A stretch of DNA of 64,000 bases from Siderastrea siderea (GCA_964030785.1 OZ034975.1:35121769-35185768); one strand, 5' to 3'. Counted from the first letter of the stretch, positions 23,817-33,869 are shown. Numbers and translations: made by a program. The notes: generated by a model from the sequence alone, not told the origin.

Positions 23817-24502
23817 CAATGGTCTTCAAATAATAACCTAAATATTAAGTTTACTTCTCTGTTTGCCGTTTTTTTCTGGCTTAGCGTTATATTTAAAGTC
23901 AGCAAGATGTTTTTCGGAGTAAATTATTTTGTTCACTGTTATTTCTTCGAGCAGACCCTGCTCGAAATTGAGGACACCAATTCTAAAATACACCAAATCA
24001 ATCCCACTGAATGTTGAAATTTAAAACGCATTCTGGATAAGGGCTCAATACTGTAAGGAGGAGGTTGAGGCGAGTATTGGTTAATTCCCTAGTGTAGGTA
24101 GAGTACGTGTTCTAAGACTACTGTCAGTAGTCTGCATCACGTGCCATATCAATATATTACTCACATGAGTGAAAAGTGCAACACAAGTACATTGGTACAG
24201 CTCTTGTCTAAGGGTAGATTTCAACTGTTGCGCAAATTTTACATGTGTATGGGCATGAATTTAACTGGCTTTACGTGTGTCAATAAAATTAAAGACGTTG
24301 TATGAACGGCTTAGGTAAATGTAAAAAATTTGACAGCTTTTTGACGTTTTACGTTTACGTACGCCGCTCATACATCGTCTCTATTATATAAAATTTTATT
24401 TACGTACGTATACCCAGTTAAATTCACGCCCGTACGCACCTAAAATTTACGGAACAGTGGAAGTCCACCCTAAAACTGTATAAAATTATGTGTACGTTGC
24501 AG

Positions 24503-24588
24503 GTCGTTCATGTGGTGAGCAGAAGACAATTCTTCGTGCTGCCTACATCACTGTTATCATTTTACTTGTGATAGTTATACTAATATCA
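24503..24588 (+). CDS. Transmembrane exon of gene B (3' end abuts a MITE)
   Basis: After an acceptor (ACGTTGCAG) the phase-1 frame reads GRSCGEQKTILRAAYITVII, followed by LLVIVILIS. This is a single hydrophobic helix of about 19 residues with basic and polar residues on its N-terminal side, as in single-pass receptors. It matches the phase of the gene B Ig exon. No convincing splice donor follows: the sequence runs straight into the element copy beginning CATGGGTGACAAATTA, which is also present at 25551. The repeat may have removed or replaced the end of this exon. The open frame continues to 24702 through repeat sequence, which I do not regard as native coding. Confidence 0.55.
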
Positions 24589-25363
24589 TGGGTGACAAAT
24601 TACTGCGAAATTTCAGCGTTAATTTATAATTTCACATGTGAAATTACAAAATTGCTATGGCAACGGGTCTATAGCTCAGCACCACGATGGCGTCGAGGTT
24701 GATGAAGATGTTTTGTGCGGAACTAAAGCTATTCCGAAAATATTCAATGAGGACTCAATCGGTAATCTGTAAATTTTGACTTTTAATTGACTGAACTTCT
24801 CAGAAATCAAATGCGAGTCAAAAAGAAGAGATTATTTGTGAAAGTGTGACAGCGAAAATTTTTGAACGGCGAGCCAGTTGCTGATCGAGTGATTGACCTC
24901 GAACTCAGAGAAGTAATTCAGTGGATTTGGGTTATCCTTCGAATGAAATAAAGGTCCGGTTTTAAATACAACTTTGCTTCCGAAGTTTACTTTCGTTAAA
25001 ACAAGTTTTCTGTGCGTATTTTGAATGCATTTGTGAAGCCTCTCTGAGCCTTGCTCGATGGAGCAACATGGTGCTCGATTCAGTGAATTTGCCGGATAAA
25101 ACGCGGATAACCTTTGCCAAGCGATTTGCTTTGGTACTTTTCAAGTAAAAATTCAGAGTCTGGTGTATTTTGCTGTTGGTTACAAATACACGAAATAGCC
25201 AAAGCGTGGTAAAAACTTCCCACAAGATTTTTTCATTATTTCACTCAGAAAAGTGTGAACTTTAGCCAATTTGTGTGCTTTAAACTTTTCAATGATTGGA
25301 GTTCTCGACACGATAAACAAGTCAAAACCCTGACGATTGTGAGCGTAATTTGTCACCCATGAT
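24586..25363. mobile_element. MITE with TIR ATCATGGGTGACAAATTAC
   Basis: ATCATGGGTGACAAATTAC at the left is inverted at the right (GTAATTTGTCACCCATGAT). A further copy of the left about 320 bp lies at 25541-25870 at high identity. The stretch 25364-25540 is itself a palindrome with TTTTGTCAAAATTCTAATAA arms meeting near 25447, so the copies are arranged head to head. Confidence 0.65.
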
Positions 25364-25540
25364 TTTAATAGGTAATCAAATGGTATACTCGTAAAATTAG
25401 GAAATAATTTCACTTGCGTTTTGTCAAAATTCTAATAATTTCCCTCGCCTAAATTCTAAATTCTAAATTATTAGAATTTTGACAAAACGCGCATGAAATT
25501 ATTTCCTAATTTCACTCGTCACCATTTGATTACACATACT

Positions 25541-25870
25541 AATATCATGGGTGACAAATTAGTCCTTAATTTTGGCGCGAAATTTCAGCGTTAATTTATA
25601 ATTTCACATGTGAAATTACAAAATTGCTATGGCAACGGGTCTATAGCTCAGCGCCAAGATGGCGTCGAGGTTGATGAAGATGTTTTGTGCAGAACTAAAG
25701 CTATTCTGGAAATATTCATTGAGGACTCAATCGGTAATCTGTAAATTTTGACTTTTAATTGACTGAACTTCTCAGAAATCAACTGCGAGTCAAAAAGAAG
25801 AGATTATTTGTGATAGTGTGACAGCGAAAATTTTTGAACGGCGAGCCAGTTGCTGATCGAGTGATTGACC
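25541..25870. mobile_element. Partial second copy of the CATGGGTGAC element
   Basis: It repeats 24579-24905 with few differences and breaks at GTGATTGACCGCGAACTCAG, where R1-family sequence begins. Confidence 0.65.
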
Positions 25871-25878
25871 GCGAACTC

Positions 25879-26205
25879 AGCGTGACTTTTCCTAAAATTT
25901 TCTAAAAACATTTGGAGCAACATGTCAAAGCTCATCAGATTTGAAGTTGCCATAACAATCATTTTTTGAGAGGTAGTTTTTTTCAGAAATATAAAATTTC
26001 CTCCTTTTGATGACAAATGCCATTTTTTAGATAATTCGTGACGTTATCGGCTCATACTGCGCATTTCAAAGTGAACATGTTAGACGTACTATACATCCTC
26101 TAAGGTTCGTTGTCACACGTCTGAGTTACGGGGTTGGCGGAATCCTCCCCCGCTTCCTGAAGACCAAAAAAGGGGGAAATGTATGAATAGGGCCGGGTTA
26201 AATGT
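25879..26205. mobile_element. R1-family copy, left-truncated
   Basis: It shows the R1 signatures GACTTTTCCTAAAATTTT, 'CTAAGGTTCGTTGTCA', the C-rich block, 'GACCAAAAAA' and 'GAATAGGGCCGGGTTAA'. Confidence 0.5.
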
Positions 26206-26509
26206 GTGCCTTTGGCGGAAATTGTCATTATCGAAAAGTACAGCTTTACTAAATAGACTTCAGTGTGATCATCTGTCGTCTTTTTGTTTTGTTTTACATA
26301 TTCTTACTTCATGTTCTCTTTCTGATCTCAGAAAGGAACCATCACTCGGACGTTAACAGCAGTATCGACCATCAAAAAAAACCTGAGAAATGTTCTAATC
26401 CAGTTTTGTTTAGCCAGTTTTTGGACCGCCCTTACATTAAACAGTGGCACCATGATTGGACCATATTCGAGTTGACGTTCTATACTGATTTCTCTTTTTT
26501 AACATGGAT

Positions 26510-26612
26510 TAGATATCAGATCATGATGAAATGCTGGGAAGAAAAACCAAATGATTGCCCCTCGTTTGAGAAACTAAGGAAGACGATGAAAGATATGGAG
26601 AGAAACAATAAG
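26510..26612 (+). CDS. Tyrosine-kinase C-terminal-lobe exon of gene B
   Basis: After an acceptor (TTAACATGGATTAG) the frame reads YQIMMKCWEEKPNDCPSFEK, then LRKTMKDMERNNK. It ends at a donor (AAG|GTAAAT) in phase 0. The pattern M-x-x-C-W-x-x-x-P-x-x-R-P-x-F is subdomain XI at the end of tyrosine-kinase domains. Here the normally invariant Arg before Pro is Cys (TGC), which would be expected to weaken the C-lobe salt bridge. The next exon (27050) supplies the tail. Exons for the P-loop, catalytic loop and DFG motif are not visible upstream, so the kinase is either lost here or encoded elsewhere. Confidence 0.72.
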
Positions 26613-27049
26613 GTAAATATCAGAGGATCGATTTGAAGAAAGATTATGTTCATTTCAGGGCAAGCGGTATCATACAACTAATTTTCGTGTATCATGAATT
26701 GTAAAAATAGAAAAAAACTTGTAGTTGTCGACTTGTTAAGGACGGAGTTTCTGCCACTTTTGATTGCGTGTATTAATTATTTCAACAAGGATTTTTTTTC
26801 TCAAATTTCAGGACGTCATTCTTCATATTCAATACAACGTTATCCAGTTTCATGTAATTTAACTGGAACATAAAATGGCTTTCTGATGCTGTGGTGAAAC
26901 GAAATCCGCCACAGTGATGCTTTCATTAGATTCCAGAATACAAGCAGGCTGTTCTTGCCATCTCAACCCCATAAAGTAATCAAAACGGTTGGTGTGTGGT
27001 ATAAACTTTCAACAGATCCCAGTTGACGCGCATAAATTTTTCTTTACAG

Positions 27050-27118
27050 ACGTATGTCGACCTCAACAAGTACGACAACAGCCTGCACGCTAACATCAAC
27101 AACCTGACAGCAGAGTAG
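27050..27118 (+). CDS. Last exon of the receptor tyrosine kinase (gene B)
   Basis: The acceptor TTTTTCTTTACAG is followed in phase 0 by TYVDLNKYDNSLHANINNLT, then AE and a TAG stop at 27116-27118. It contains tyrosines in YVDL and KYDN contexts typical of the C-terminal tail of receptor tyrosine kinases, candidate phosphorylation sites. It joins in frame with the exon ending at 26612. A second, partial copy of this exon and its 3' flank lies at 35553-36370. Confidence 0.7.
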   Translation, partial: TYVDLNKYDNSLHANINNLTAE

Positions 27119-28079
27119 CTGTTCATTTGCATTTGTATCAACCAGTGTTTTGGTCAACAAAATATGTTTTATGGTAGTTGTCAATGCACCAGCCATTCGA
27201 ACGAACATTTTTTATCGTGCTTGCGAACATAAATGACCATCTGCATAGTTTTTTGACGTGATTATAGTGGAACATTTTGCAAAGATTTTAATTAGCACTA
27301 GTATTTGTTGGGGATGTTATTTTCAAGAACGCTTTTTATTATTCAAGCATACGGCGGACTATACTGTTAATGCTTCGAATAAGCGCAAAAATTAAAGTGA
27401 TTTTTATAATAGTGCTAAAATATTTTTATTTGGCTATAATCTTGGAGAATTCATTAAACTTAAGGAGAACTAATTCTGAACATTGGTCACAAATGAGGTC
27501 TTTAAACGAGATAAAATACTATTGCAGTGTTGCCTCATGAAACTGTCTGCAGGCCTGTGACAAGATGTTTGAGAAATTAGGTGACCTAAGAAACTGAGGG
27601 TGTGTTTTGTTTGTATAATCTGATTTGATTCAGATTTGCGTTTCTTCACTAAAATCCAAAAATGGATTGTGAAACCATATGATCCACGCTAGGGGAGGAT
27701 TCACTGAACCACATCCAAAACCAGGTATGTCGGATTTATGATCCGGAGCGTTTCTTTACCACAGATGCGAAAAAAAGAATACGAATACTCCCGGTATCAC
27801 AAAAGAAAACGAGAAAAAAACACATTCTTACATGAGGTACTGCTTGAGAGGTCTATTTTTGCCGTCATTTTGACCATGGATAGCCCATTTTTAGATTATC
27901 CTTTCTTTTGGATACGAAAACTCCAATATTTCTCTAAGTTATCATTTAACAACCACGTTTCCAGTTCCTTTGTGTTCAGCAATCCAAAATGGCTTGCTAC
28001 CCTGTAGGATTGCCCAACCTAAAGAACCTGGCAACAAGATAACACATTTTATTTTAATCCACCATTCTAGGCAAATACA
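27119..28079. repeat. 3' flank of gene B, segmentally duplicated at 35598-36370
   Basis: Stretches such as AGCTGTTCATTTGCATTTG, ACCAGTGTTTTGGTCAACAA, 'TTCTTTACCACAGATGCGAAAAAA' and 'GAGAGGTCTATTTTTGCC' recur in the same order in the 35.6-36.4 kb segment. It probably includes the 3' UTR. No other gene is visible. Confidence 0.6.
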
Positions 28080-28298
28080 TTTAAGAGCCATTTTCTGAGA
28101 ATATCGAGAATCGAAAAACACTCACAAAAAATCGAATTTTTTTTTATTTTGCCAAAAAATCCCTTTGGGTAAGCTAATTCAAGAAAAAATAATCCAAAGT
28201 TCCAACGAGTTATTTAACGGACGAAAATTTAAAAAGTTCGAAAAATGCATAAAATGGCGGTTTTAGGGTCTCTAAACGGCTCAAATTCTCACTCAACT

Positions 28299-28595
28299 TT
28301 AGGAAGCCAGTGAGAGCGTAAAAAAGATTCTTTTAAAACGAAACAAACCACGAACATTATTTAACCCTTCTACTTTAAAACTGTGTAATAAATTTGCCAA
28401 TGTTTGGTTTCGAACATTTTCAAGCGGCGTTTTTATCGAGCCGCTCTTAACCTTGTTTATCACAAGGTAAAATGAAGGCCAACTTCGGCCGCTTAAAACG
28501 GTATCTGGTATGTATCCTTCAATGATTAAGACTACACAGAAAGAAAGCTCTGTCATTGTACTTTTCACCAGGAAAGTTACAGCTTTGGGAATCAA
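28299..28595 (-). CDS. 98-codon ORF in left palindrome arm
   Basis: The product begins MIPKAVTFLVK and ends FKRIFFTLSLAS. The right arm carries the same ORF, same length, at 32023-32319. Of about six base differences, all appear to change an amino acid (for example F/S, M/I, G/R, T/A, G/R), so selection on a protein is not supported. No domain is recognised. Confidence 0.25.
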   Translation of the reverse strand: MIPKAVTFLVKSTMTELSFCVVLIIEGYIPDTVLSGRSWPSFYLVINKVKSGSIKTPLENVRNQTLANLLHSFKVEGLNNVRGLFRFKRIFFTLSLAS

Positions 28596-29360
28596 ATACT
28601 TCCCCGTCAGTAAATTTTTACTGTTTAGTGATCTGAGCGGGTAGAATTATATGCAAATCACAGATTTAATTCCTGGAATACTGCTAACAATTACAAAGGT
28701 CGTTTAAGATGGGCTCACCATTAGTTACACATGCACGCACAATGTTTTTCCTGATCTTTTAAAGAAAGTTCTGCTTTCTTGAGTCTTGCTGAGTCTTATT
28801 ATATGTTAAAACAAAGCAGATTTTTAACGGCATTTCAACAGGACAGGAATTCACTCATTCAACTTAACCAAGATAACATCGAAAACACAGAGAAACGACG
28901 TACTATGCCGCCTACCTTGCCAACCGAAAACGCAACAACACAACAGAAAAACATTCCAAACTGTAAACAAAAGAATTTTTAGTTTCCTGATTGAGCGAAG
29001 ATATTTTAAACTCATCGCCTAAAGGAATACGCGGAAAGACAGCGGACCTCTGCACTGACCCGCATGTGTCACACCACACTAACAGAGAGAGTCACGCATT
29101 CGATTTCTGTTATGTGATTTGAGATAAAAACTTGGTGGAAAGTTAAAAAGGAAAAAACGTGCAACAGATAGCTAGTACTTTGTTGGATTACATGTTAGCA
29201 CAAGCTCCACAAAGGGGTTTTACGGTCACGACTCTCTCTATAAAGCGCGGTAATTTCGCAATGCACGTGCTGTTGTAATTTTACTACTAATTTAATTACA
29301 GCTCATGAAATAAAATAAATATTGCAGTAAGTTACATTCACAGTGTGTAAGTACTGATAT

Positions 29361-29636
29361 ATGGCGTCGTGTAGTTTTTCCACTCTTCTGGAGAGGTTTA
29401 CTGCCTGTGGATTAAGCAGTTATTACCCAGGCCACGTTGAAGTTGTTTCCCTAAAAGAATGCACACGACACATCTCGCGGCATCTTCAATTGCACGGACT
29501 AAGTGCAGATAAAGCGGTTGACAGTGAATTCAAGTTGTTGTTAACCCGAGCAGGTAATGTTATTGCATTTTGTTCTGGAATTACTGTGTTCCATAATTTT
29601 GGCCACAGATACTTCATGGCACTCGGCGTCCCTTAA
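29361..29636 (+). CDS. Conserved ORF / possible first exon in left palindrome arm
   Basis: The product starts MASCSFSTLLERFTACGLSS, then YYPGHVEVVSLKECTRHISR and HLQLHGLSADKAVD. A plausible donor follows the Ala-rich end (GCAG|GTAATG, about 29553), so this could be the first exon of a gene captured by the element. The right arm has the same ORF at 31255-30863 with a handful of replacements. No known domain is recognised; the Cys/His content (C-x-x-H-x-x-x-H) is suggestive of a metal site but not diagnostic. Confidence 0.4.
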   Translation: MASCSFSTLLERFTACGLSSYYPGHVEVVSLKECTRHISRHLQLHGLSADKAVDSEFKLLLTRAGNVIAFCSGITVFHNFGHRYFMALGVP

Positions 29637-29699
29637 TCTAGGTTCTGCAGAGTCGCCCCACTCCCGTGACCACGGGCGTCCGGGGGGGTTGGGGGTGGG

Positions 29700-29943
29700 A
29701 GGGATGGCGCAGTGGTGAGGGCACTTGCCTTCCACCAATGTGGCCCGGGTTCGATTCCCTGTCCCGGTGTCATATGTGGGTTGAGTTTGTTGTTGGTTCT
29801 CGTCCTTGCTCCGAGGGTTTTTCTCCCTCCATAAAACCAACATTTCCAAATTCCACTTCGACCTGGACGTAGGGCCATAAGGGAGATTACAGTTTGACTG
29901 TAATTATGCACCCTACTGAAATAAAGTGTATTTATTTCTTTTT
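29700..29943 (+). mobile_element. tRNA-derived SINE
   Basis: A pol III A box (TGGCGCAGTGG, 29704-29714) and B box (GGTTCGATTCC, about 29748-29758) are spaced as in tRNA genes. A non-tRNA body with TTGTTGGTTCTC and an A/T-rich 3' part follow. The segment is absent from the matching position of the right palindrome arm, which marks it as an insertion of about 235-245 bp. Confidence 0.78.
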
Positions 29944-30969
29944 ATTTTGACCAATGTTTGGGTGTAGGGGTGACGCTGCGGGTTTGACACCCTGGCCCTG
30001 TTTAGGACAGAAAAACGAAATGGAATGTCAATCGTACTGACCATACCCGGTTGGGGAAGACGGGCATAAAAATTACATACCATGCTTACGGACAGAGACC
30101 AAAAACCGTATCCTGTGTAGCGGCAAATCCCAGCATAGTCCACATAAGGGAGTAACCCTCCCTTCCGGGCGGGGTGAGGGGGGTGGTGGTGCCGTGTTTA
30201 GCATGACGATAGCACGATGTAATTTCAGACGTCGAAAATTGAACTTCAATGCAATCTTCCTTGGTAGCAGCTCGAGCGAGCAAGACGTGGAAGCCACGCA
30301 GGCCCATGCGAGAACTCGCCCAACATGATACCTTTTCTCGCTTTGCCATTTTAGCTTGCCCTTTTTTGGTTTTTGCGTCATGGGGTTGAAAGCTAAGACT
30401 CTTCTACTGAAAAAATGCCTAAATAACTATACCTAAATAAATATACTTTGAACTCTAGGCTTCCAACCTCATGACGCAAAAACCAAATAGCAAAGCGAGA
30501 AAGGGTATCATGTGGGCGAGTTCTCAGATGGGCCTGCGTGGCTTCCGCGTCTCGCTCGCTCAAACTGCTGCCAAGGAAGATTTCATTAGGGGACGTTCAA
30601 TAATCACATCGTGTTATCTTCGATGAATATTGTGCTACAGTTGAGCGAGTTAAGGCTAAGCACGGCACTCTCCCCCTTTTCCCCCGGAAGGGAAGGTTAC
30701 TGCCTAATGTGGTCTAAACTGGGGTGTGCAGCTGGACAGGATATGGTTTTGGTCTCTGTCCCTAAACATGGTAAATTATTTTATGCGCATCTTCCCCAAC
30801 CGGGTATGGTCAGTACGATCGACATTCCATTTCATTTTTCTGTCCTAAACAGGGCCAGGGTGTCAAACCCGCAGCGTCACCCCTACACCCAAACATTGGT
30901 CAAAAGACCCTTTCTCCCTCCCCCCCACCCCACCCCCGGGAGCCGGAGGGCACAGAAGTAGCGTGACTC

Positions 30970-31255
30970 TGCAGAACCTAGATGAAGGGACGCCGAGTGC
31001 TATGTATCTGTGGCCAAAATTATGGAACACAGTAATTCCAGAACAAAATGCAATAACATTACCTGCTCGGGCGAACAACAACTTGAATTCTCTGTCAACC
31101 GCTTTATCTGCACTTAGTCCGTGCAATTGAAGATGCCGCGAGATGTGTCGTGTGCATTCTTTTAGGGAAACAACTTCAACGTGGCCTGGGTAACAACTGC
31201 GTAATCCACAGGCAGTAACCCCCTCCAGAAGAGTGGAAAAACTACACGACGCCAT
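30970..31255 (-). CDS. Conserved ORF in right palindrome arm
   Basis: Inverted partner of the ORF at 29361-29636. It starts MASCSFSTLLEGVTACGLRS with the same core (HVEVVSLKECTRHISRHLQL) and a few replacements (R/G, F/V, S/R, Y/C, L/F). The frame runs on to 30863 through C-rich repeat sequence, which is probably not coding. Confidence 0.38.
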
Positions 31256-32022
31256 ATATCAGTACTTACACACTGTGAATGTAACTTACTGCAGTATTTA
31301 TTTTATTTCATGAGCTGTAATTAAATTAGTAGTAAAATTACAACAGCACGTACATTGCGAAATTACCGCGCTTAATAGAGAGAGTCGTGACCGTAAAAAC
31401 TCCTTTGTGGAGCTTGTGCTAACATGTAATCCAACAAAGTACTAGCTATCTGTTGCACGTTTTTTCCTTTTTAACTTTCCACCAAGTTTTTATCTCAAAT
31501 CACATAACAGAAATCGAATGCGTGACTCTCTCTGTTAGTGTGGTGTGACACGTGTGGGTCAGTGCAGAGGTCACCTGTCTTTCCGCGTATCCCTCCAGGC
31601 GATGAGTTTAAAATGTCTTCGCTCAATCAGGAAACTGAAAATTCGTTTGTTTACAGTCTGGAATGTCTTTCTGTTGTATTGTTGCGTTTTCGGTTGGCAA
31701 GGTAGGCGGCATAGGACGTCGTTTCTCTGTGTTTTCGATGTTATCTTGGTTAAGTTGGACGAGTAGTGGATTCCTGTCTTGTTGAAATGCCGTTAAAAAT
31801 CTGCTTTGTTTTAACATAATAAGACTCAGCAAGACTCAAGAAAGCAGAACTTTCTTTAAAAGATCAGGAAAAACATTGTGCGTGCATGTGTAACTAATGG
31901 TGAGCCCATCTTAAACGACCTTTGTAATTGTTAGCAGTATTCCAGGAATTAAATCTGTGATTTGCATATAATTCTACTCGCTCAGATCACCAAACAGTAA
32001 AAATTTACTGACGGGGAAGTAT

Positions 32023-32319
32023 TTGATTCCCAAAGCTGTAACTTCCCTGGTGAAAAGTACAATAACAGAGCTTTCTTTCTGTGTAGTCTTAATCATTGAA
32101 CGATACATACCAGATGCAGTTTTAAGCGGCCGAAGTTGGCCTTCATTTTACCTTGTGATAAACAAGGTTAAGAGCGGCTCGATAAAAACGCCGCTTGAAA
32201 ATGTTCGAAACCAAACATTGGCAAATTTATTACACAGTTTTAAAGTAGAAAGGTTAAATAATGTTCGTGGTTTGTTTCGTTTTAAAAGAATCTTTTTTAC
32301 GCTCTCACTGGCTTCCTAA
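32023..32319 (+). CDS. 98-codon ORF in right palindrome arm
   Basis: Partner of 28299-28595, identical in length. It begins MIPKAVTSLVKSTITELS. Listed for the comparison between arms; protein function is doubtful. Confidence 0.22.
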   Translation: MIPKAVTSLVKSTITELSFCVVLIIERYIPDAVLSGRSWPSFYLVINKVKSGSIKTPLENVRNQTLANLLHSFKVERLNNVRGLFRFKRIFFTLSLAS

Positions 32320-32786
32320 AGTTGAGTGAGAATTTGAGCCGTTTAGAGACCCGAAAACCGCCATTTTATGCATTTTTCGAACTTTTTGAATTTTCGTCCG
32401 TTAAATAACTCGTTGGAACTTTGGATTATTTTTTCTTGAATTAGCTTACCCAAAGGGATTTTTTGGCAAAATAAAAAAAAATTCGATTTTTTGTGAGTGT
32501 CTTTCGATTCTCGATATTCTCAGAAAATGGCTCTTAAAAACTAACAGCTGCCTTGCGACAAAAAGTTCGTATGTGGTACTGATTTCTGCTATATTTCCTC
32601 TTTTTTTTTTTGCGGGGGTGGGGATTGGGGTGGGGTAAACAGCCATGACAGGCCACGTGTCCTTAAGGTTACGCAGTTTCATGGTTGAGCATAAAAAATA
32701 ATATTAATTACTACATCCTTGACAATTTTAGTAAATGAAATTATGAATATATGAAACTCATATATTTGAACTGCGGAATGAAGAAA

Positions 32787-32944
32787 TAAGTGTAAAGAAG
32801 ATCCTCGCAGTTATTAACGCAACTTATGCAGTTGCGGAAAGAAAGCCTGAAAGAAAGGCGGCAAGCCTGATTTTTTTTTTTCAGGCTTTCTTTCCGCAAC
32901 TGCATAAGTTGCGTTAATAACTGCGAGGATCTTCTTTACACTTA
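32787..32944. repeat. Perfect 64-bp hairpin (30-nt loop)
   Basis: Positions 32787-32850 are the exact reverse complement of 32881-32944 (64 of 64 bases). The arms contain 'AACTGCGAGGATC' and 'GCATAAGTTGCG' motifs. The loop includes a run of T. Confidence 0.9.
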
Positions 32945-32984
32945 ATTTTAGTAAAGTTGGCAAATGACATTAGAATTAATTATA

Positions 32985-33640
32985 CAATTATTAAAACATT
33001 ATACCTTCGTATTTGTTGACATGTTAAAGGTACGTTTCCTATAAATTCTAGGGTGCTCCTCAGCTATATTCATTTCTAAGGAGACGAAGCTTCGGAAGAC
33101 GTTTGTTTTCTTCTGATAAAATCGAGATCAAGTTTATCTCTCCGTTTTTCTTTGACCACATAGTACCTCGTTCAACTTGTGGTAACCGTTTCAACTTCCT
33201 ATCTTTAGCTTGTTCCATTCTTGGGCTTGAGAGAAGAGAAGAGAAGAGAAGAGATAATTGTGGGACTCAGTACGGCTATTTTGGTATAAGTGCACCTGAT
33301 AACAACATTTTTTAGCTTCCACATTAGACACCCTAATAGACACAGGAATAAATAGAATCCAGAAATCTATTAAGAATTTGTTAAATACGAAACGTTGGTG
33401 AGCGTGTTGTCCCTTGTCCTTAGGGAACGGCCGGGGACTAGAGCATTAGACAAAGAGTATTATGAGTTTGCCATACACCATGGTCAAATCGAGCAGCAAC
33501 GGTTTTTTCCCGAGGTCATTGTGGCCTTTCCTTTTTGCTAAATGAAACATTTAATATATTGACGTCATTCGTCTTCGGCTTGTGGATCCACAGCAACTTT
33601 GACAATGGTATGACGAAATTTGTTAACGACAACAGTTCGG
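32985..33640. repeat. R2 dispersed repeat, copy 3
   Basis: Same block order as 2235-2840: ACGAAGCTTCGGAAGA, AATACGAAACGTTG, GAGCGTGTTGTCCC and AGCAACGGTTTTTT. An extra 'AGAAGAG' micro-tandem lies at 33232-33252. Confidence 0.55.
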
Positions 33641-33869
33641 ACGCATAACAACTAACGTCAACTTGTTAGCTTGTCACTAACGATGAATTCCCTTAGAAAA
33701 CTTTACATTTCTGCCGTCGAGGAGTCCTGTTGTGAGCCTTTGATCCCCTTTGGTCTCCTATTAGTCGCAAAGTAATGGCTCATCAAGGGCCCGTCTTTGA
33801 AAAACCGCAGGGGTTTTGTTGATAATGAAAAGAGCGGGACTAATGAGCAGGGCCAGTCTAACGAGCATA

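Larger units (their letters stand above)
21416..23948 (+). mobile_element. MULE-type DNA transposon with ~140-bp TIRs (defective)
   Basis: The segment 21416-21560 (AAGAAATAACAGTCAACAAA ... CTTCAAATAATAGCC read inverted) reappears as an inverted copy at 23817-23948: TGACAATGGTCTTCAAATAA, then TTTTTCTGGCTTA, GCAAGATGTTTTTCGGAGTA and CTGTTATTTCTT. Both copies are over 130 bp. Between them lies a Mutator-like transposase fragment (22655-23816). The left interior (21779-21866) has an A/T microsatellite. No matching 9-bp flanks were seen (GACGTGCGT against CGAGCAGAC), so the ends may be rearranged or my boundaries may be slightly off. Just outside the right end, TTCGAGCAG-ACC-CTGCTCGAA is a perfect small hairpin. 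Confidence 0.7.
28080..32538. mobile_element. 4.46-kb palindrome flanked by TTAA (long inverted-repeat element)
   Basis: Left arm 28080-30398 and right arm 30453-32538 are inverted copies at roughly 95% or better by eye, with a spacer of about 54 bp. Paired outermost bases are TTAAGAGCCATTTTCTGAG and its complement. TTAA at both ends may be a target duplication, but it is self-complementary and so cannot be separated from the repeat. The arm length difference (2319 against 2086) is explained by a SINE near 29700-29940 in the left arm. Two short ORFs are preserved in each arm. No transposase is recognisable, so it may be a foldback-type non-autonomous element or an inverted segmental duplication. 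Confidence 0.75.

Noticed and set aside
29700..29775. Functional tRNA gene
   Set aside because: A and B boxes are present, but the cloverleaf arms do not pair as in a tRNA and a SINE body follows.
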